In this document: positions 35,299 through 45,665 of the stretch, piece after piece | How the letters are laid out: every line of letters starts with the position of its first letter | Numbering within the stretch: the first letter of the stretch is position 1 | Source of the DNA: Acidobacteriaceae bacterium | GTDB taxonomy: Bacteria > Acidobacteriota > Terriglobia > Terriglobales > Acidobacteriaceae | Assembly: GCA_903642225.1 (NCBI GenBank) | Contig: CAHJWI010000030.1 | Location: forward strand, 1 to 55,916 | DNA: 55,916 bases | Reading direction: 5' to 3' | Notes under the pieces: generated by a model | Told to the model about the DNA's origin: nothing | What the model saw: only the letters and a program-made list of their open reading frames with translations | Database searches by the model: none | Program-made: the position numbers and the translations under genes

Positions 35299-37083
35299 AT
35301 GAAGCTCCCTCGCCGCTTCAAACGGCCTCACTCCCGCAACATCCTGGAACTGCCGCAAACACTTGCACGCAGCCAGGTCCTCCAGCGCAGCTGGCCCTTC
35401 CTCCTCGACATTTTCGTCGCCCTCATCGGGCTCGCTTGTTTCTACGGCATCGTCCAGATCGCGCGCCTCTGGATCGGCCACGCCGAGCCAGACGTCGTCA
35501 TCTCCCTCTCGCCGCGCGCGCTCCCCCTTTACGCGCTCTACTCCATCGCGCGCATGGGCCTCGCCTACCTCCTGTCGCTTCTCTTCGCTGTCGCCTACGG
35601 TTACATAGCGGCCTACAACAAGCGCGTTGAAGCGCTCATGATCGCGGCCCTTGACATCCTGCAATCCATCCCTGTCCTCAGCTTTCTGCCGGGTGTCATG
35701 CTCGCCATGGTCGCGCTGTTCCCATCGCGCCAAATCGGCCTGGAGCTGGGAGCCATCATCCTCATCTTTACCGGCCAGGTCTGGAACATGGCCTTTTCGT
35801 TCTACTCCTCGCTCAAAAGCTTGCCGAAAGAGCTCGTCGAGGCCTCCAGCATCTATGGCTACTCTCGCTTTCAGCGACTCCTCCAGCTTGAACTTCCATT
35901 CAGCGCCATCGGCCTCATCTGGAACAGCATGGTCTCCGTCGCCGGCGGCTGGTTCTTCCTCATGGCATGCGAAATGTTCGTCCTCGGCTCGCGCGACTTT
36001 CGCCTCCCCGGCCTCGGCAGCTACCTGCAAACCGCAGCCAGCGCCGGCAATGTGCCCGCCATCCTCTGGGGTCTGGCCGTCATGATCGCCATCATCGTCG
36101 CCACAGACCAGCTGCTCTGGCGGCCCATCATCGCCTGGAGTGACCGCTTCAAATTCGAGCAGACAGAAAGCAGCAAACGCGTCCGCTCCCCACTGCTCTA
36201 CGCGCTGCAGGAATCAACCGTCCTCCGCAGCATCAAGAACCACACCTTTCGACCGTGGCTCGAAAGCCTCTACCGCCGTTTCAGCACCCACGGCGTCCAA
36301 AGCCCGGAGTACGCCGCCGCCAACCGCCCTGCACCCTCCCGCCTGGTCCGCGGCCTTGTTTACGGTGCGGTCCTCTCAGTCGTCCTTGTCAGCGCTGGCC
36401 AGGCACTCCACCTCTTGCGCGTCCTCCACTGGTCCGACCTCCGCCTCATCCTGCTCGGTGCCGGTGCCACCTTTATTCGTGTACTGGTCTCGCTGCTGCT
36501 TGCCACGCTCTGGACGGTCCCCGCTGGCGTAGCCATCGGCTTCCATCCACGCCTCGCGCGCATCGCCCAGCCCCTTGCACAAATCGCAGCCAGCGTTCCC
36601 GCTACCGCCCTCTTCCCCGTCCTCCTGCTCATCCTCATCCGCAACGGCGGCGGCATGAACACCGCCGCCATCCTGCTCATGCTTCTCGGCACGCAGTGGT
36701 ACATCCTCTTCAACGTTATTGCCGGCGCAATCGCCATCCCCACCGACCTGAAGGAGGTCGCCCGCCTCTTCCACTTCACGGAGTGGCAACGCTGGAAAAC
36801 TGTCATCCTCCCCGGCATCTTTCCTTTCCTCGTCACCGGCCTGGTCACTGCCTCCGGCGGCGCATGGAACGCCAGCATCATCGCCGAATACTTCCGCCTG
36901 AAAAGCAACACGTTGACAGCATTCGGCCTCGGCGCAGAGATCAGCGCCGCCACGGACCGCGGTGCCTTCGCCGTCCTTCTGCTCGCCACCATCGTCATGG
37001 CCCTTATGGTCGTCACAATCAATCGCCTCGTCTGGCGCCCCATGTTCCGCCTGGCAGAAACCAAGTACCGCCTCGGCGCCTGA
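35299..37083 (+). CDS. Fused double-permease ABC transporter subunit
   Basis: A 594-residue membrane protein that contains two BPD_transp_1 permease domains in tandem. The first (about 85-290) has an EAA-type loop near LPKELVEASSIYGYSRFQ, the second (about 385-590) near AIPTDLKEVARLFHFTEWQR. The two are joined by a soluble linker of about 60 residues. The usual NitT/TauT permease is a single domain that dimerises, so the gene encodes a covalent dimer. It pairs with the upstream ATPase; the substrate is unknown because no binding protein is encoded here. Confidence 0.9.
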   Translation: MKLPRRFKRPHSRNILELPQTLARSQVLQRSWPFLLDIFVALIGLACFYGIVQIARLWIGHAEPDVVISLSPRALPLYALYSIARMGLAYLLSLLFAVAYGYIAAYNKRVEALMIAALDILQSIPVLSFLPGVMLAMVALFPSRQIGLELGAIILIFTGQVWNMAFSFYSSLKSLPKELVEASSIYGYSRFQRLLQLELPFSAIGLIWNSMVSVAGGWFFLMACEMFVLGSRDFRLPGLGSYLQTAASAGNVPAILWGLAVMIAIIVATDQLLWRPIIAWSDRFKFEQTESSKRVRSPLLYALQESTVLRSIKNHTFRPWLESLYRRFSTHGVQSPEYAAANRPAPSRLVRGLVYGAVLSVVLVSAGQALHLLRVLHWSDLRLILLGAGATFIRVLVSLLLATLWTVPAGVAIGFHPRLARIAQPLAQIAASVPATALFPVLLLILIRNGGGMNTAAILLMLLGTQWYILFNVIAGAIAIPTDLKEVARLFHFTEWQRWKTVILPGIFPFLVTGLVTASGGAWNASIIAEYFRLKSNTLTAFGLGAEISAATDRGAFAVLLLATIVMALMVVTINRLVWRPMFRLAETKYRLGA

Positions 37084-37125
37084 CACCGCCGCATCCGCCC
37101 CGCAGGCGAGTGATAGGTTAGTGCC

Positions 37126-38298
37126 ATGCGCTCCTCTACGCACCTTGCCCTGCTGTGTGCAGCACCGCTGCTTGCGACGTTATGCTCAGCCAGCGCCGCC
37201 GCTCAGGCACCGCCAGACCCTACCGTCCGCCTGCTGCAGCAGCTCGCCGACGCCCCTGGACCGCCCGGAGCCGAAGAACCCGTGCGCGCCCTCATGGCAC
37301 CCCGCATGAAGGCCGCCAGCGACCGCCTGCAATACGACGGCCTTGGCTCCGTCATAGCGCAGCAGGGCTCCACCGGCCCGCGCATCATGGTCGACGCCCA
37401 CATGGACGAGTTGGGCGGCATGGTTCGCCGCATCACACCCAACGGCTTTCTCACCATGCAAATGCTTGGCGGCTGGCTCGACCAGGCACTCCCCGACCAG
37501 CGCTGGATCATCCTCGGCAGCAAGGGCCCTGTCCACGCCGTCACCGGCATCCGCGACATCCATGTACTCCCCGCCGATGACCGCACCAAGGTCTTTCCCC
37601 GCGACAGCCTCATGCTCGACGTCGGTGCCCACACCACGGCCGAAGCCGCCGCGCTCGGTCTCTCCCCCGGCGACCCCGTCGTTCCCGATGCCCCTTTCAC
37701 CGACATGAACGGCACCGGCAACTACCTTGGCAAGGCGTGGGACGACCGTATCGGCTGCGCCGCCCTCATAGCGGCCATGGAGCGCACCGCCCAGGCGCCT
37801 CACCCCAACCAGATCTTCTACGTCGCCACCGTGCAGGAAGAAATCGGCCTCCGCGGCGCACGCACTGCAGCCCAACTCGTAAAACCTGACATCGGCATCG
37901 CGCTCGAAGGTGGCATCGTCGGCGACACACCCGGCAGCCATCCCGAAGAGACGCAGGCCACTCTCGGCGGCGGCCCCGGCATCTTCCTCTACGACTCCAG
38001 CGCGCTCGCCAACCGCAAGGTCGTGGCCTTGGTCAAGAAAACCGCTGCGGCCAAAAACATCCCCCTCCAGCTCGACCTCGTCCAGGGCTACGGCGATGAC
38101 TCCGCCGAAATGCAGCTCTCCAACGGCGGAACGCCCACCGTCAACATCGTCGTTCCCGTCCGTTACACCCACGCTCACAACGGCATCGTCAATCGCCAGG
38201 ACTTCGACCGCACTGTCGACCTGCTCGTTGCCCTGTTGCAATCGCTCGACGCCACAACCGTCCAGCAGCTGCGCGACTTCACGCCCGCAACGCCCTAA
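37126..38298 (+). CDS. M42-family metallopeptidase with signal peptide
   Basis: A 390-residue protein. An N-terminal hydrophobic signal (ALLCAAPLLATLCSASAAAQ) is unusual because most M42 aminopeptidases are cytoplasmic. The zinc-binding and catalytic residues are recognisable: VDAHMDELGG, KAWDDRIGC, VQEEIGLRGARTAAQ (general-base Glu) and RYTHAHNGIV. It resembles deblocking aminopeptidase/FrvX-type M42 proteins. Periplasmic peptide trimming is inferred. It starts 42 bases after the permease gene, so it may share that transcript. Confidence 0.89.
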   Translation: MRSSTHLALLCAAPLLATLCSASAAAQAPPDPTVRLLQQLADAPGPPGAEEPVRALMAPRMKAASDRLQYDGLGSVIAQQGSTGPRIMVDAHMDELGGMVRRITPNGFLTMQMLGGWLDQALPDQRWIILGSKGPVHAVTGIRDIHVLPADDRTKVFPRDSLMLDVGAHTTAEAAALGLSPGDPVVPDAPFTDMNGTGNYLGKAWDDRIGCAALIAAMERTAQAPHPNQIFYVATVQEEIGLRGARTAAQLVKPDIGIALEGGIVGDTPGSHPEETQATLGGGPGIFLYDSSALANRKVVALVKKTAAAKNIPLQLDLVQGYGDDSAEMQLSNGGTPTVNIVVPVRYTHAHNGIVNRQDFDRTVDLLVALLQSLDATTVQQLRDFTPATP

Positions 38299-38308
38299 CC
38301 CATCACGT

Positions 38309-38800
38309 TTATCCCGGCGCAGTCCGCGGCTTCCGAAACGCAAATACCACCGCCAGCAGCGGGGCCGCGATTAACGCACCCCAGGGTGGCAGCAAAATGC
38401 CGCCAACGATCGGCCCCAGCAGCGCCGCCCACCAAGGCACCCGCGTCGTCCGCTTCAGCAGCAACGGCTGGATCAGCAGGCCATCCGTCACCGCAATAAT
38501 CGCGTACAGGCCCAGCACCCACCACAGCTTTTCGAAACTGTTGTCGTTCGATGAAAAAACCGCCGCGACCGCCGGTCCGCACACTCCCAGCACCGCGCCC
38601 ACCCCCGGCACGAACTGGAACAGCGCGCCCAACACGGCCCACAGCGGCGCGAACGGCACACCAATCCACAGCAGGCCAACCAGCCACATCAGCCCCACCG
38701 CCGCCGCGTCCAGCAACGTGGCTCGAAACCATCCACCCAGCGCTCCCCCAGCCGTACGTGCGTGGCTCTTTACCGGGGATCCATTGGTCAACTGATCCAT
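38309..38800 (-). CDS. AI-2E/TqsA-family membrane protein, C-terminal half only
   Basis: A 163-residue protein with about four hydrophobic segments. It matches the C-terminal part of the AI-2E-family transporter (PF01594): GLLWIGVPFAPLWAVLGALFQFVPGVG followed by LIQPLLLKRTTRVPWWAALLGPIVGGILLPPWGALIAAPL. The usual family protein is about 350 residues, so the N-terminal half is missing and no sign of it remains upstream; purQ starts there on the other strand. It is either a real short form or a gene remnant with a secondary start. It is convergent with the M42 gene (10-base gap). Confidence 0.7.
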   Translation of the reverse strand: MDQLTNGSPVKSHARTAGGALGGWFRATLLDAAAVGLMWLVGLLWIGVPFAPLWAVLGALFQFVPGVGAVLGVCGPAVAAVFSSNDNSFEKLWWVLGLYAIIAVTDGLLIQPLLLKRTTRVPWWAALLGPIVGGILLPPWGALIAAPLLAVVFAFRKPRTAPG

Positions 38801-38844
38801 CCAGGGTCTGATGCGACGGCCCGCAGCGATGCTACCCTTTTCCC

Positions 38845-39543
38845 ATGAAGTTTGGTGTTCTCGTCTTTCCCGGCTCGAACTGCGACCACGATACCTTCAA
38901 CGCGCTGCATGCCGTCGCGCAGCAGCCGGTCACCTTTCTCTGGCACAGCTCCACAGACCTCCAGGACTGTGACGCCATCCTCGTCCCCGGCGGCTTTGCC
39001 TACGGTGACTACCTCCGCACCGGCGCCCTTGCCCGCTTCGCACCCATCATGGACAGTGTCCAGAAATTTGCCGCTGCCGGCGGCCCAGTAATGGGCATTT
39101 GCAACGGCTTTCAGATTCTCTGCGAAGCCGGCCTGCTGCCCGGTGCACTCATGCGCAACGCCGGCCAGAGCTATATCTGCAAACAGGTACATCTCCGCAC
39201 GGAGACGGCAGATTCCATCTTCACCAATGCCCTCGCAAAGGGCGACGTCCTCAAAATCCCCATCGGCCACATGGACGGCAACTACTTCTGCAACGCTGAC
39301 ATGCTGGCCACCCTCGAAGCCGAAGACCGCATCGCCTTCCGCTACAGCACGCCCACCGGCGACATCACAGCGGCCGCCAATCCAAACGGTTCACTCGGCA
39401 ACATCGCCGGCATCCTCAACGGTGGTCGCAACGTGCTCGGCATGATGCCGCACCCCGACCGCAGCAGCGAGACTCTGCTCGGTTCCGCTGACGGCCTCCG
39501 CCTCTTCCAATCGCTCATCGGCAGCCTGGCTGGACGTGCATGA
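38845..39543 (+). CDS. purQ: Phosphoribosylformylglycinamidine synthase glutaminase subunit
   Basis: PurQ supplies ammonia from glutamine to PurL in purine synthesis. The 232-residue class-I amidotransferase has the nucleophile Cys86 in GICNGFQIL, and the His203/Glu region in [10 protein letters not shown]. The N-terminus [17 protein letters not shown] is typical. PurS and PurL genes are not adjacent. The stop overlaps the next start by four bases (ATGA), coupling it to the phosphatase gene. Confidence 0.97.
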   Translation: MKFGVLVFPGSNCDHDTFNALHAVAQQPVTFLWHSSTDLQDCDAILVPGGFAYGDYLRTGALARFAPIMDSVQKFAAAGGPVMGICNGFQILCEAGLLPGALMRNAGQSYICKQVHLRTETADSIFTNALAKGDVLKIPIGHMDGNYFCNADMLATLEAEDRIAFRYSTPTGDITAAANPNGSLGNIAGILNGGRNVLGMMPHPDRSSETLLGSADGLRLFQSLIGSLAGRA

Positions 39544-40337
39544 TCGACCTGCACCATCACCTGCTCTTCGGCGTTGACGACGGTTCCAGGGACCTCGCCA
39601 CCTCCGTCGCCATGGTAGAAATGGCAGCAGCCGACGGCGTCACCCACATCGTCGCCACGCCCCACGCCAACGAAGAATACCCCTACGATCGCCAACACAA
39701 CGCCACCCTGCTGCAGCAGATTCGCGATACTCTGCCACCCGACGTCGCGGCAAAAATCCACCTCGGCCTCGGCTCCGACTTCCACCTGAGCTTCGAAAAT
39801 ATGGAGGACGTCCGCACCGGCGGACTCTCCTACGCCATCAACAACGGGCCGTATCTCCTAGTGGAACTGGCCGACCATTCCATCCCCCAGCGCATCGACG
39901 AAGTCTTCTACGCCATGCGCGTCAGCGGCCTCGTCCCCATCCTCACTCACCCGGAACGCAACAGCACCCTGCAGCGCTCCCGCCACCGCCTCCGCGCCTG
40001 GATGCAGGCCGACCTGCTGGTCCAGGTCACAGCAGGGTCGCTGCTTGGAACCTTCGGCCCCGTTGCAGAGAAGGTCGGTTGGGAACTCCTCCGCAACGGG
40101 TGGGCACACTTCGTCAGCAGCGACGCCCACAACCTCACACGCCGATCCCCCAAACTGCGCGAGGCCTACACGGTGGTCGGCAAACGTCTCGGCGAAGACA
40201 CCGCGCAACGCCTCTTCGTCACCAATCCTCTCGCCGTCTTTGAAGGACGTCCGCTTCCGCCCCAGCCTGAGCCCATCGGCATCTATGAAGAACCGCCAAA
40301 GCCCTGGTACGACCGGCTCATCGAGCGCTTTCGCTGA
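39540..40337 (+). CDS. CpsB/YwqE-type PHP tyrosine-protein phosphatase
   Basis: A 265-residue PHP-fold phosphatase. The metal-binding signatures are visible: [15 protein letters not shown] at the start, [19 protein letters not shown] and [12 protein letters not shown]. CpsB/YwqE enzymes dephosphorylate the tyrosine tails of Wzc-like autokinases and thereby regulate capsule synthesis. The likely target, the Wzc-like kinase, is encoded about 11 kb upstream rather than adjacent. It is coupled to purQ. Its last codons and stop lie in a 25-base tandem repeat. Confidence 0.92.
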   Translation: MIDLHHHLLFGVDDGSRDLATSVAMVEMAAADGVTHIVATPHANEEYPYDRQHNATLLQQIRDTLPPDVAAKIHLGLGSDFHLSFENMEDVRTGGLSYAINNGPYLLVELADHSIPQRIDEVFYAMRVSGLVPILTHPERNSTLQRSRHRLRAWMQADLLVQVTAGSLLGTFGPVAEKVGWELLRNGWAHFVSSDAHNLTRRSPKLREAYTVVGKRLGEDTAQRLFVTNPLAVFEGRPLPPQPEPIGIYEEPPKPWYDRLIERFR

Positions 40338-40385
40338 CCGACTCATCGAGCGCTTTCGCTGACCGGCTTATCGAGCCCTTTCGCT
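40311..40385. repeat. Three-copy 25-base tandem repeat over the phosphatase stop codon
   Basis: Three copies of a 25-base unit (GACCGGCTCATCGAGCGCTT followed by TCGCT) lie at 40311-40335, 40336-40360 and 40361-40385, differing at only one or two positions. The first copy encodes the last eight residues (DRLIERFR) and begins the TGA stop at 40335-40337. Because 25 is not a multiple of three, each copy is in a different frame, and each ends with its own TGA. Confidence 0.9.
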
Positions 40386-40391
40386 GACCGC

Positions 40392-41555
40392 CTAGGCCAC
40401 CATACGCGCGCTCTCTCCCACAACACCCGTGCGCTCGTCCGCCAGACCTCTGTGCTTGTCCAGGCGCCGCAGCCACCCTTCAGCCCACCGCTTCCCCATC
40501 CGAATCCACCATGCCTCGTAGTAACGCGTCGAGACATGCGCCAGCCCCCACACCAGTAGCAATCCCACGGGCCGCCGCGCATACATCGCCACCTTATCGT
40601 CCGGTACAAACCACGGCAGGTGAAACAGCGCACCGTGGATCACATACACCGCATAGGAAATACTGGCGATATACACCAACCATTTGGCCTGCATGGCTCG
40701 TGCGGTGCGCCCATCTGGCTGAAACAACACAGACCCCAGCAGACACATTGCCAGGTATGGCCGCAGGTACTCTAGCGCTCCCATCTGCTGCATGCACGAT
40801 GCAGCCGTTAAAGCAAACCACACTGCCGTAGGCACCCTCTTCAGCAGCGCCGGTAGTCGCTTCCCCAGCAAGCCTTCCCACACCATCAGCAGCATGGCAC
40901 CCGCCAGGATCTCATCGGCCCGTCGAATCGTCACAATCGACCCGGGATCGTGCGTCCAGATACGACCCACCGTTATCGCGGCTGCGGAAAACGGCAGCAG
41001 GTACAGTCCCCGCCGGCCAAGCACCGCGAAAACCCCGGCGATAAGCAGATAAAACTGCATTTCCACACCGATACTCCACAGGTGCCCCGTCGCATTCAGC
41101 AGATAAAACGGCGGCAGATTGGAGTAGCACAAGAAGCTTGGCAGATACATTCGGCCAGGTGCATGCACCAGCGGCAGCACAACCAGCAGCACAAGCCACA
41201 ACAGCGGCAAGATCCGGCAAAACCGACGCAGGAGGAACGGCCCCACCTTGGGCTGCCGTAATAGCGTTGCTGTTATTAGAAAACCGGAAAGATTAAAGAA
41301 AAACACCATGCCCAGCGTGCCCGAGGCCACGTTCAGCGACCATGCCTTGGGCCCCAGAGGCAACAGGTGAGACGCCAGCACAAGCAAAATGCTCACCCCG
41401 CGCCACCCATCCAGCGCGGCCAGGTGCGTCAGATGGCTCACCGTAGCGGGGTACCGCACTGTGCCAGCCGCAGGCCTCGACTGCACGTCATGCGGCCCTG
41501 TATCAGGGCACGGTCCTACCACAGCCTCTACTTGGGCTTCTAGACACATCGGCAT
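40392..41555 (-). CDS. Membrane O-acyltransferase (acyltransferase 3 family), second copy
   Basis: A 387-residue integral membrane protein with about ten hydrophobic segments. Family motifs are HLAALDGWRGVSILLVLASHLLP, GMVFFFNLSGFLITATLLRQ and GHLWSIGVEMQFYLL. The first 35-40 residues before HLTHLAALDG do not resemble the family, so the real start may lie downstream of 41555. It is not closely similar to the acyltransferase at 9097. The acceptor is unknown; a surface polysaccharide or lipid is likely. Confidence 0.86.
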   Translation of the reverse strand: MPMCLEAQVEAVVGPCPDTGPHDVQSRPAAGTVRYPATVSHLTHLAALDGWRGVSILLVLASHLLPLGPKAWSLNVASGTLGMVFFFNLSGFLITATLLRQPKVGPFLLRRFCRILPLLWLVLLVVLPLVHAPGRMYLPSFLCYSNLPPFYLLNATGHLWSIGVEMQFYLLIAGVFAVLGRRGLYLLPFSAAAITVGRIWTHDPGSIVTIRRADEILAGAMLLMVWEGLLGKRLPALLKRVPTAVWFALTAASCMQQMGALEYLRPYLAMCLLGSVLFQPDGRTARAMQAKWLVYIASISYAVYVIHGALFHLPWFVPDDKVAMYARRPVGLLLVWGLAHVSTRYYEAWWIRMGKRWAEGWLRRLDKHRGLADERTGVVGESARMVA

Positions 41556-41639
41556 CGTAGCCCGAGGTTATCCCTGCCGCCCCACAAAGACACTCCAACC
41601 TTCGGGTGAGGGACACGGACAAACCGGGCATTTCTCGCC

Positions 41640-42377
41640 CTAGCTCAGGCCCAGACCACCGTCCACCGCCAGCAACTGCCCAGTAATGAACCGCGAAGCC
41701 GTCGCAAAAAAGAGCACAGCATCCGCCACGTCCGCGACAGAACCATTCCGGCCCATCGGTGTCTTCGCCGCAAACGATTCGTACGCAGCATCCACCGCCT
41801 CGCCCGTCACAATCATCCCCGGTGCCACGCAGTTCACGCTGATCCCCGGCGCCCACGCCTTGGCCATCGTCTGGCTCAACATGTGCAACGCCGCCTTGCT
41901 CGTGCAATAGTGCGCGTGCGTTGCCCAAGGGTGCATGCCGCCCAGCGATCCAATGTTCACAATGCGCCCATCCCCGGCTGCGGCCAGCCATGGATACGCC
42001 GCCCGCGCCACCAGAAACGGTCCGCGCGTGTTCGTGGCAAACATCGCGTCCCACTGCTCCACCGTCAGGCTCTCCAGCGAAGCCGTCTCAAAAGCACCGG
42101 CATTGTTCACCAGCAAATCGATCCCGCCAAGAAACTCTGCCGCCCCACGAACCGCATCGGCAACCGAACCCGCATCCGCCACGTCACACACCACCGCTCG
42201 CGCACGGACACGCAAGCCCTGCACATCGGCCACAGTCTCTTCCGCAATCCGTGACATCTCTCGTGTGGTTATTACGACGTCTGCGCCAGCCCCCGCCAGC
42301 GCCAACGCCAAACCCCTGCCGATGCGGCGTGCGCCGCCCGTCACAAGTGCACGCCTGCCCTGCAACAAACGCTCCAC
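41640..42377 (-). CDS. Short-chain dehydrogenase/reductase
   Basis: A 245-residue classical SDR. The cofactor motif is VTGGARRIGRGLALALAG (the GGARRIGR form is common in pteridine/dihydrofolate reductase-like SDRs), followed by NNAGAF, the catalytic serine region NIGSLGG, YCTSKAALHML with YxxxK, and PGMIV. The C-terminus FITGQLLAVDGGLGLS is standard. NADPH preference is suggested by the RR pair. FolM/PTR-like or FabG-like activity are both possible. It is two bases downstream of the exported protein gene on the same strand. Confidence 0.88.
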   Translation of the reverse strand: MERLLQGRRALVTGGARRIGRGLALALAGAGADVVITTREMSRIAEETVADVQGLRVRARAVVCDVADAGSVADAVRGAAEFLGGIDLLVNNAGAFETASLESLTVEQWDAMFATNTRGPFLVARAAYPWLAAAGDGRIVNIGSLGGMHPWATHAHYCTSKAALHMLSQTMAKAWAPGISVNCVAPGMIVTGEAVDAAYESFAAKTPMGRNGSVADVADAVLFFATASRFITGQLLAVDGGLGLS

Positions 42378-42379
42378 CT

Positions 42380-43078
42380 CTAATTGCTTGGCGGCGAACT
42401 CGCAGCCGTTCCATCCACAGTGGGCCCGGTCGGTGCGCTGGTCTTGTTCGGCTGCTTCGGCGCCTTTGTCGACACCGGTGGCGTCACCGTGTGGCTCGCC
42501 GGCGCCGTCGGGTCTCCGCCCTGCTTGGGATCGGCAGGCATGTTCGACAGTTTGATCACCGGATCAGACGGGGAGATAGGCTTCGGCGGCCCAGGTGCCA
42601 CAATCACGCGGTGCGACGACTCCTGCACACCGATCGGCGCATTGCTCACGGAGCCCTCATACGAGGACACCTGCTTGACCGGCCGCTGCAGCCGAACCGT
42701 CAACTGCTTCGACGGCCCGTCCAGCATCAACTCGCCGGAGTACGTCGTATACCCGGACGAAATCACCTGCACCTCGACGACCGACCCCTGAGGAATAATG
42801 TCGATAAACGCCTTCCCATCCACGCCCGACTTCACCTCGAGGTTGCCCTCGTCCACGCCATCCTTGGACGGATGAAATATCACGCCGGCATTCTCCACAA
42901 CCTTGCCGTTGCTCTCCCGCAGCACCAGGACCTCCAGGTGGCTGGTCACCGGTGGTGACTTGTACTTCCGGCCATGGCGGGTATCCTGTGCCGTTGCCGC
43001 CAGCGCAATCGAAAGACCCGCCACGCCTGTTGCCACCACGACCCGCCGAACCCGATCCAACCTGCTCATACCCGACAT
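42380..43078 (-). CDS. Exported carboxypeptidase-regulatory-like domain protein
   Basis: A 232-residue protein from the ATG at 43078 (an ATG at 43069 is an alternative). A signal peptide (RRVVVATGVAGLSIALAATAQ) is followed by a beta-sandwich resembling a CarboxypepD_reg or transthyretin-like domain (LEVLVLRESNGKVVENAGVIF and VDGKAFIDIIPQGSVVEVQV). After about residue 135 the chain is proline/threonine/serine-rich and probably disordered. It is upstream of and nearly contiguous with the SDR gene. Function unknown. Confidence 0.77.
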   Translation of the reverse strand: MSGMSRLDRVRRVVVATGVAGLSIALAATAQDTRHGRKYKSPPVTSHLEVLVLRESNGKVVENAGVIFHPSKDGVDEGNLEVKSGVDGKAFIDIIPQGSVVEVQVISSGYTTYSGELMLDGPSKQLTVRLQRPVKQVSSYEGSVSNAPIGVQESSHRVIVAPGPPKPISPSDPVIKLSNMPADPKQGGDPTAPASHTVTPPVSTKAPKQPNKTSAPTGPTVDGTAASSPPSN

Positions 43079-43176
43079 TCTATGCGGTGTAGCACACAAA
43101 CGTCTCCCTCATCCGGTGGAGCCGCAAAGCCCGCTTCACCATGAGCCACTTTCACTCACATTTCACGTCTGGGCAC

Positions 43177-43206
43177 TTGACGGCGATAAGTACCAAGCCG
43201 TACATT
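43177..43206 (+). promoter_or_regulatory. Promoter of groES-groEL
   Basis: A -35 hexamer TTGACG at 43177-43182 and a -10 hexamer TACATT at 43201-43206 are separated by 18 bases, close to the housekeeping consensus. The -10 overlaps the left arm of the CIRCE operator, so the repressor would occlude polymerase. Confidence 0.75.
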
Positions 43207-43231
43207 AGCAATCGGAGCGCAGGAGTGCTAA
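43205..43231 (+). promoter_or_regulatory. CIRCE operator (HrcA binding site)
   Basis: The sequence TTAGCAATC, nine bases, GAGTGCTAA matches the CIRCE consensus (TTAGCACTC-N9-GAGTGCTAA) at 17 of 18 arm positions; the only deviation is A for C in the left arm. It lies 41 bases before the groES start and overlaps the -10 hexamer. HrcA repression of groESL is established for this element; hrcA is not in this window. Confidence 0.95.
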
Positions 43232-43272
43232 ATCCCGCGCCAACACACGATCCACCAAGGAGCATCACCAAC

Positions 43273-43569
43273 ATGGCATCCACTTTTACTCCGCTGCACG
43301 ACCGCATTCTGGTCAAGCGCACCGAAGAGGGCGAAACAATGCGCGGCGGCATCATCATTCCGGACAGCGCCAAGGAAAAGCCCCAGCAGGGCTCCGTCGT
43401 CTCCGTCGGCAAGGGCAAGTCTAACGACGAAGGCAAGGTTTTCCCGCTCGATGTCAAGGCTGGCGACACTGTCCTGTTCGGCAAGTACAGCGGCACGGAA
43501 ATCAAGCTGGACGGTGAAGATCTACTCATCATGCGCGAAGAAGAAGTCCTCGGCATCCTCAAGTCGTAG
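43273..43569 (+). CDS. groES: Co-chaperonin GroES
   Basis: A 98-residue GroES. The mobile-loop region ([24 protein letters not shown]) and the C-terminal [19 protein letters not shown] are typical. The ATG at 43273 has AAGGAG upstream (CACCAAGGAGCATC); the frame continues upstream through the promoter but this is not coding. GroES caps the GroEL ring. It is 73 bases before groEL under a common CIRCE-controlled promoter. Confidence 0.98.
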   Translation: MASTFTPLHDRILVKRTEEGETMRGGIIIPDSAKEKPQQGSVVSVGKGKSNDEGKVFPLDVKAGDTVLFGKYSGTEIKLDGEDLLIMREEEVLGILKS

Positions 43570-43621
43570 TCTGCGCGGCATGATGCCGCCACCGATCTAC
43601 CCAAAGATTCAGCGCTCCTAA

Positions 43622-45313
<1,692 letters not shown>

Positions 45314-45352
45314 TGCCTTGCCTGCAGCAGACGCGCTTCGCGCAAACAAGAG

Positions 45353-45377
45353 GCCCCGGAGCAATCCGGGGCTTTTC
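45353..45377 (+). terminator. Rho-independent terminator of groES-groEL
   Basis: A GCCCCGGA/TCCGGGGC stem with a four-base GCAA loop is followed by TTTTCTGT. It lies 40 bases after the groEL stop codon. Confidence 0.92.
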
Positions 45378-45381
45378 TGTT

Positions 45382-45665
45382 CTATGCACTTCCACCAGAT
45401 CGAGCGGTGTAGGCAAGAAGCATCATCATGAATGTCATTGGAAAACTGAGCATTCCCCTCGCAATATCTCCAATACTCGGCGAAATGATAGCTGAGAGAC
45501 AAAGCAAAAGGCGACACGCAAGACGGCCAGATTCCAATTGACCGGCATACCTGAGCGCGAGGATTGAAAGAGCATGCCGACAACAGTCAAAACAGCGCAA
45601 ATGCCTCCAAAGAACGCGGACGCCCATGTGGCCATGTACTCGTGATGCTGCAACCAAATCTGCAT
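45382..45665 (-). pseudogene. Possible frameshifted small membrane protein gene
   Basis: On the minus strand, the frame starting at an ATG at 45665 reads hydrophobic segments (ATWASAFFGGICAVLTVVGM and NLAVLRVAFCFVSQL), then ends early at 45435. The adjacent frame continues from about 45500 to 45382 with further hydrophobic sequence (SAIISPSIGDIARGML, then FPMTFMMMLLAYTA). Joined near 45490-45500 they would give one small membrane protein of about 90 residues. The stretch is visibly lower in G+C than its surroundings. It could equally be chance ORFs in non-coding DNA. I recognise no family. Confidence 0.3.

Noticed and set aside
33865..36030. A 721-codon open frame on the minus strand over the ABC ATPase and permease genes
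   Set aside because: The plus-strand genes have clear Walker, signature and permease motifs. The minus-strand frame is a mirror of high-GC codon bias, acidic and low-complexity, with no recognisable domain.
9097..41555. The two membrane acyltransferases (9097 and 40392) as a recent duplication
   Set aside because: They share family motifs only; the remaining sequence differs too much for a recent local duplication.
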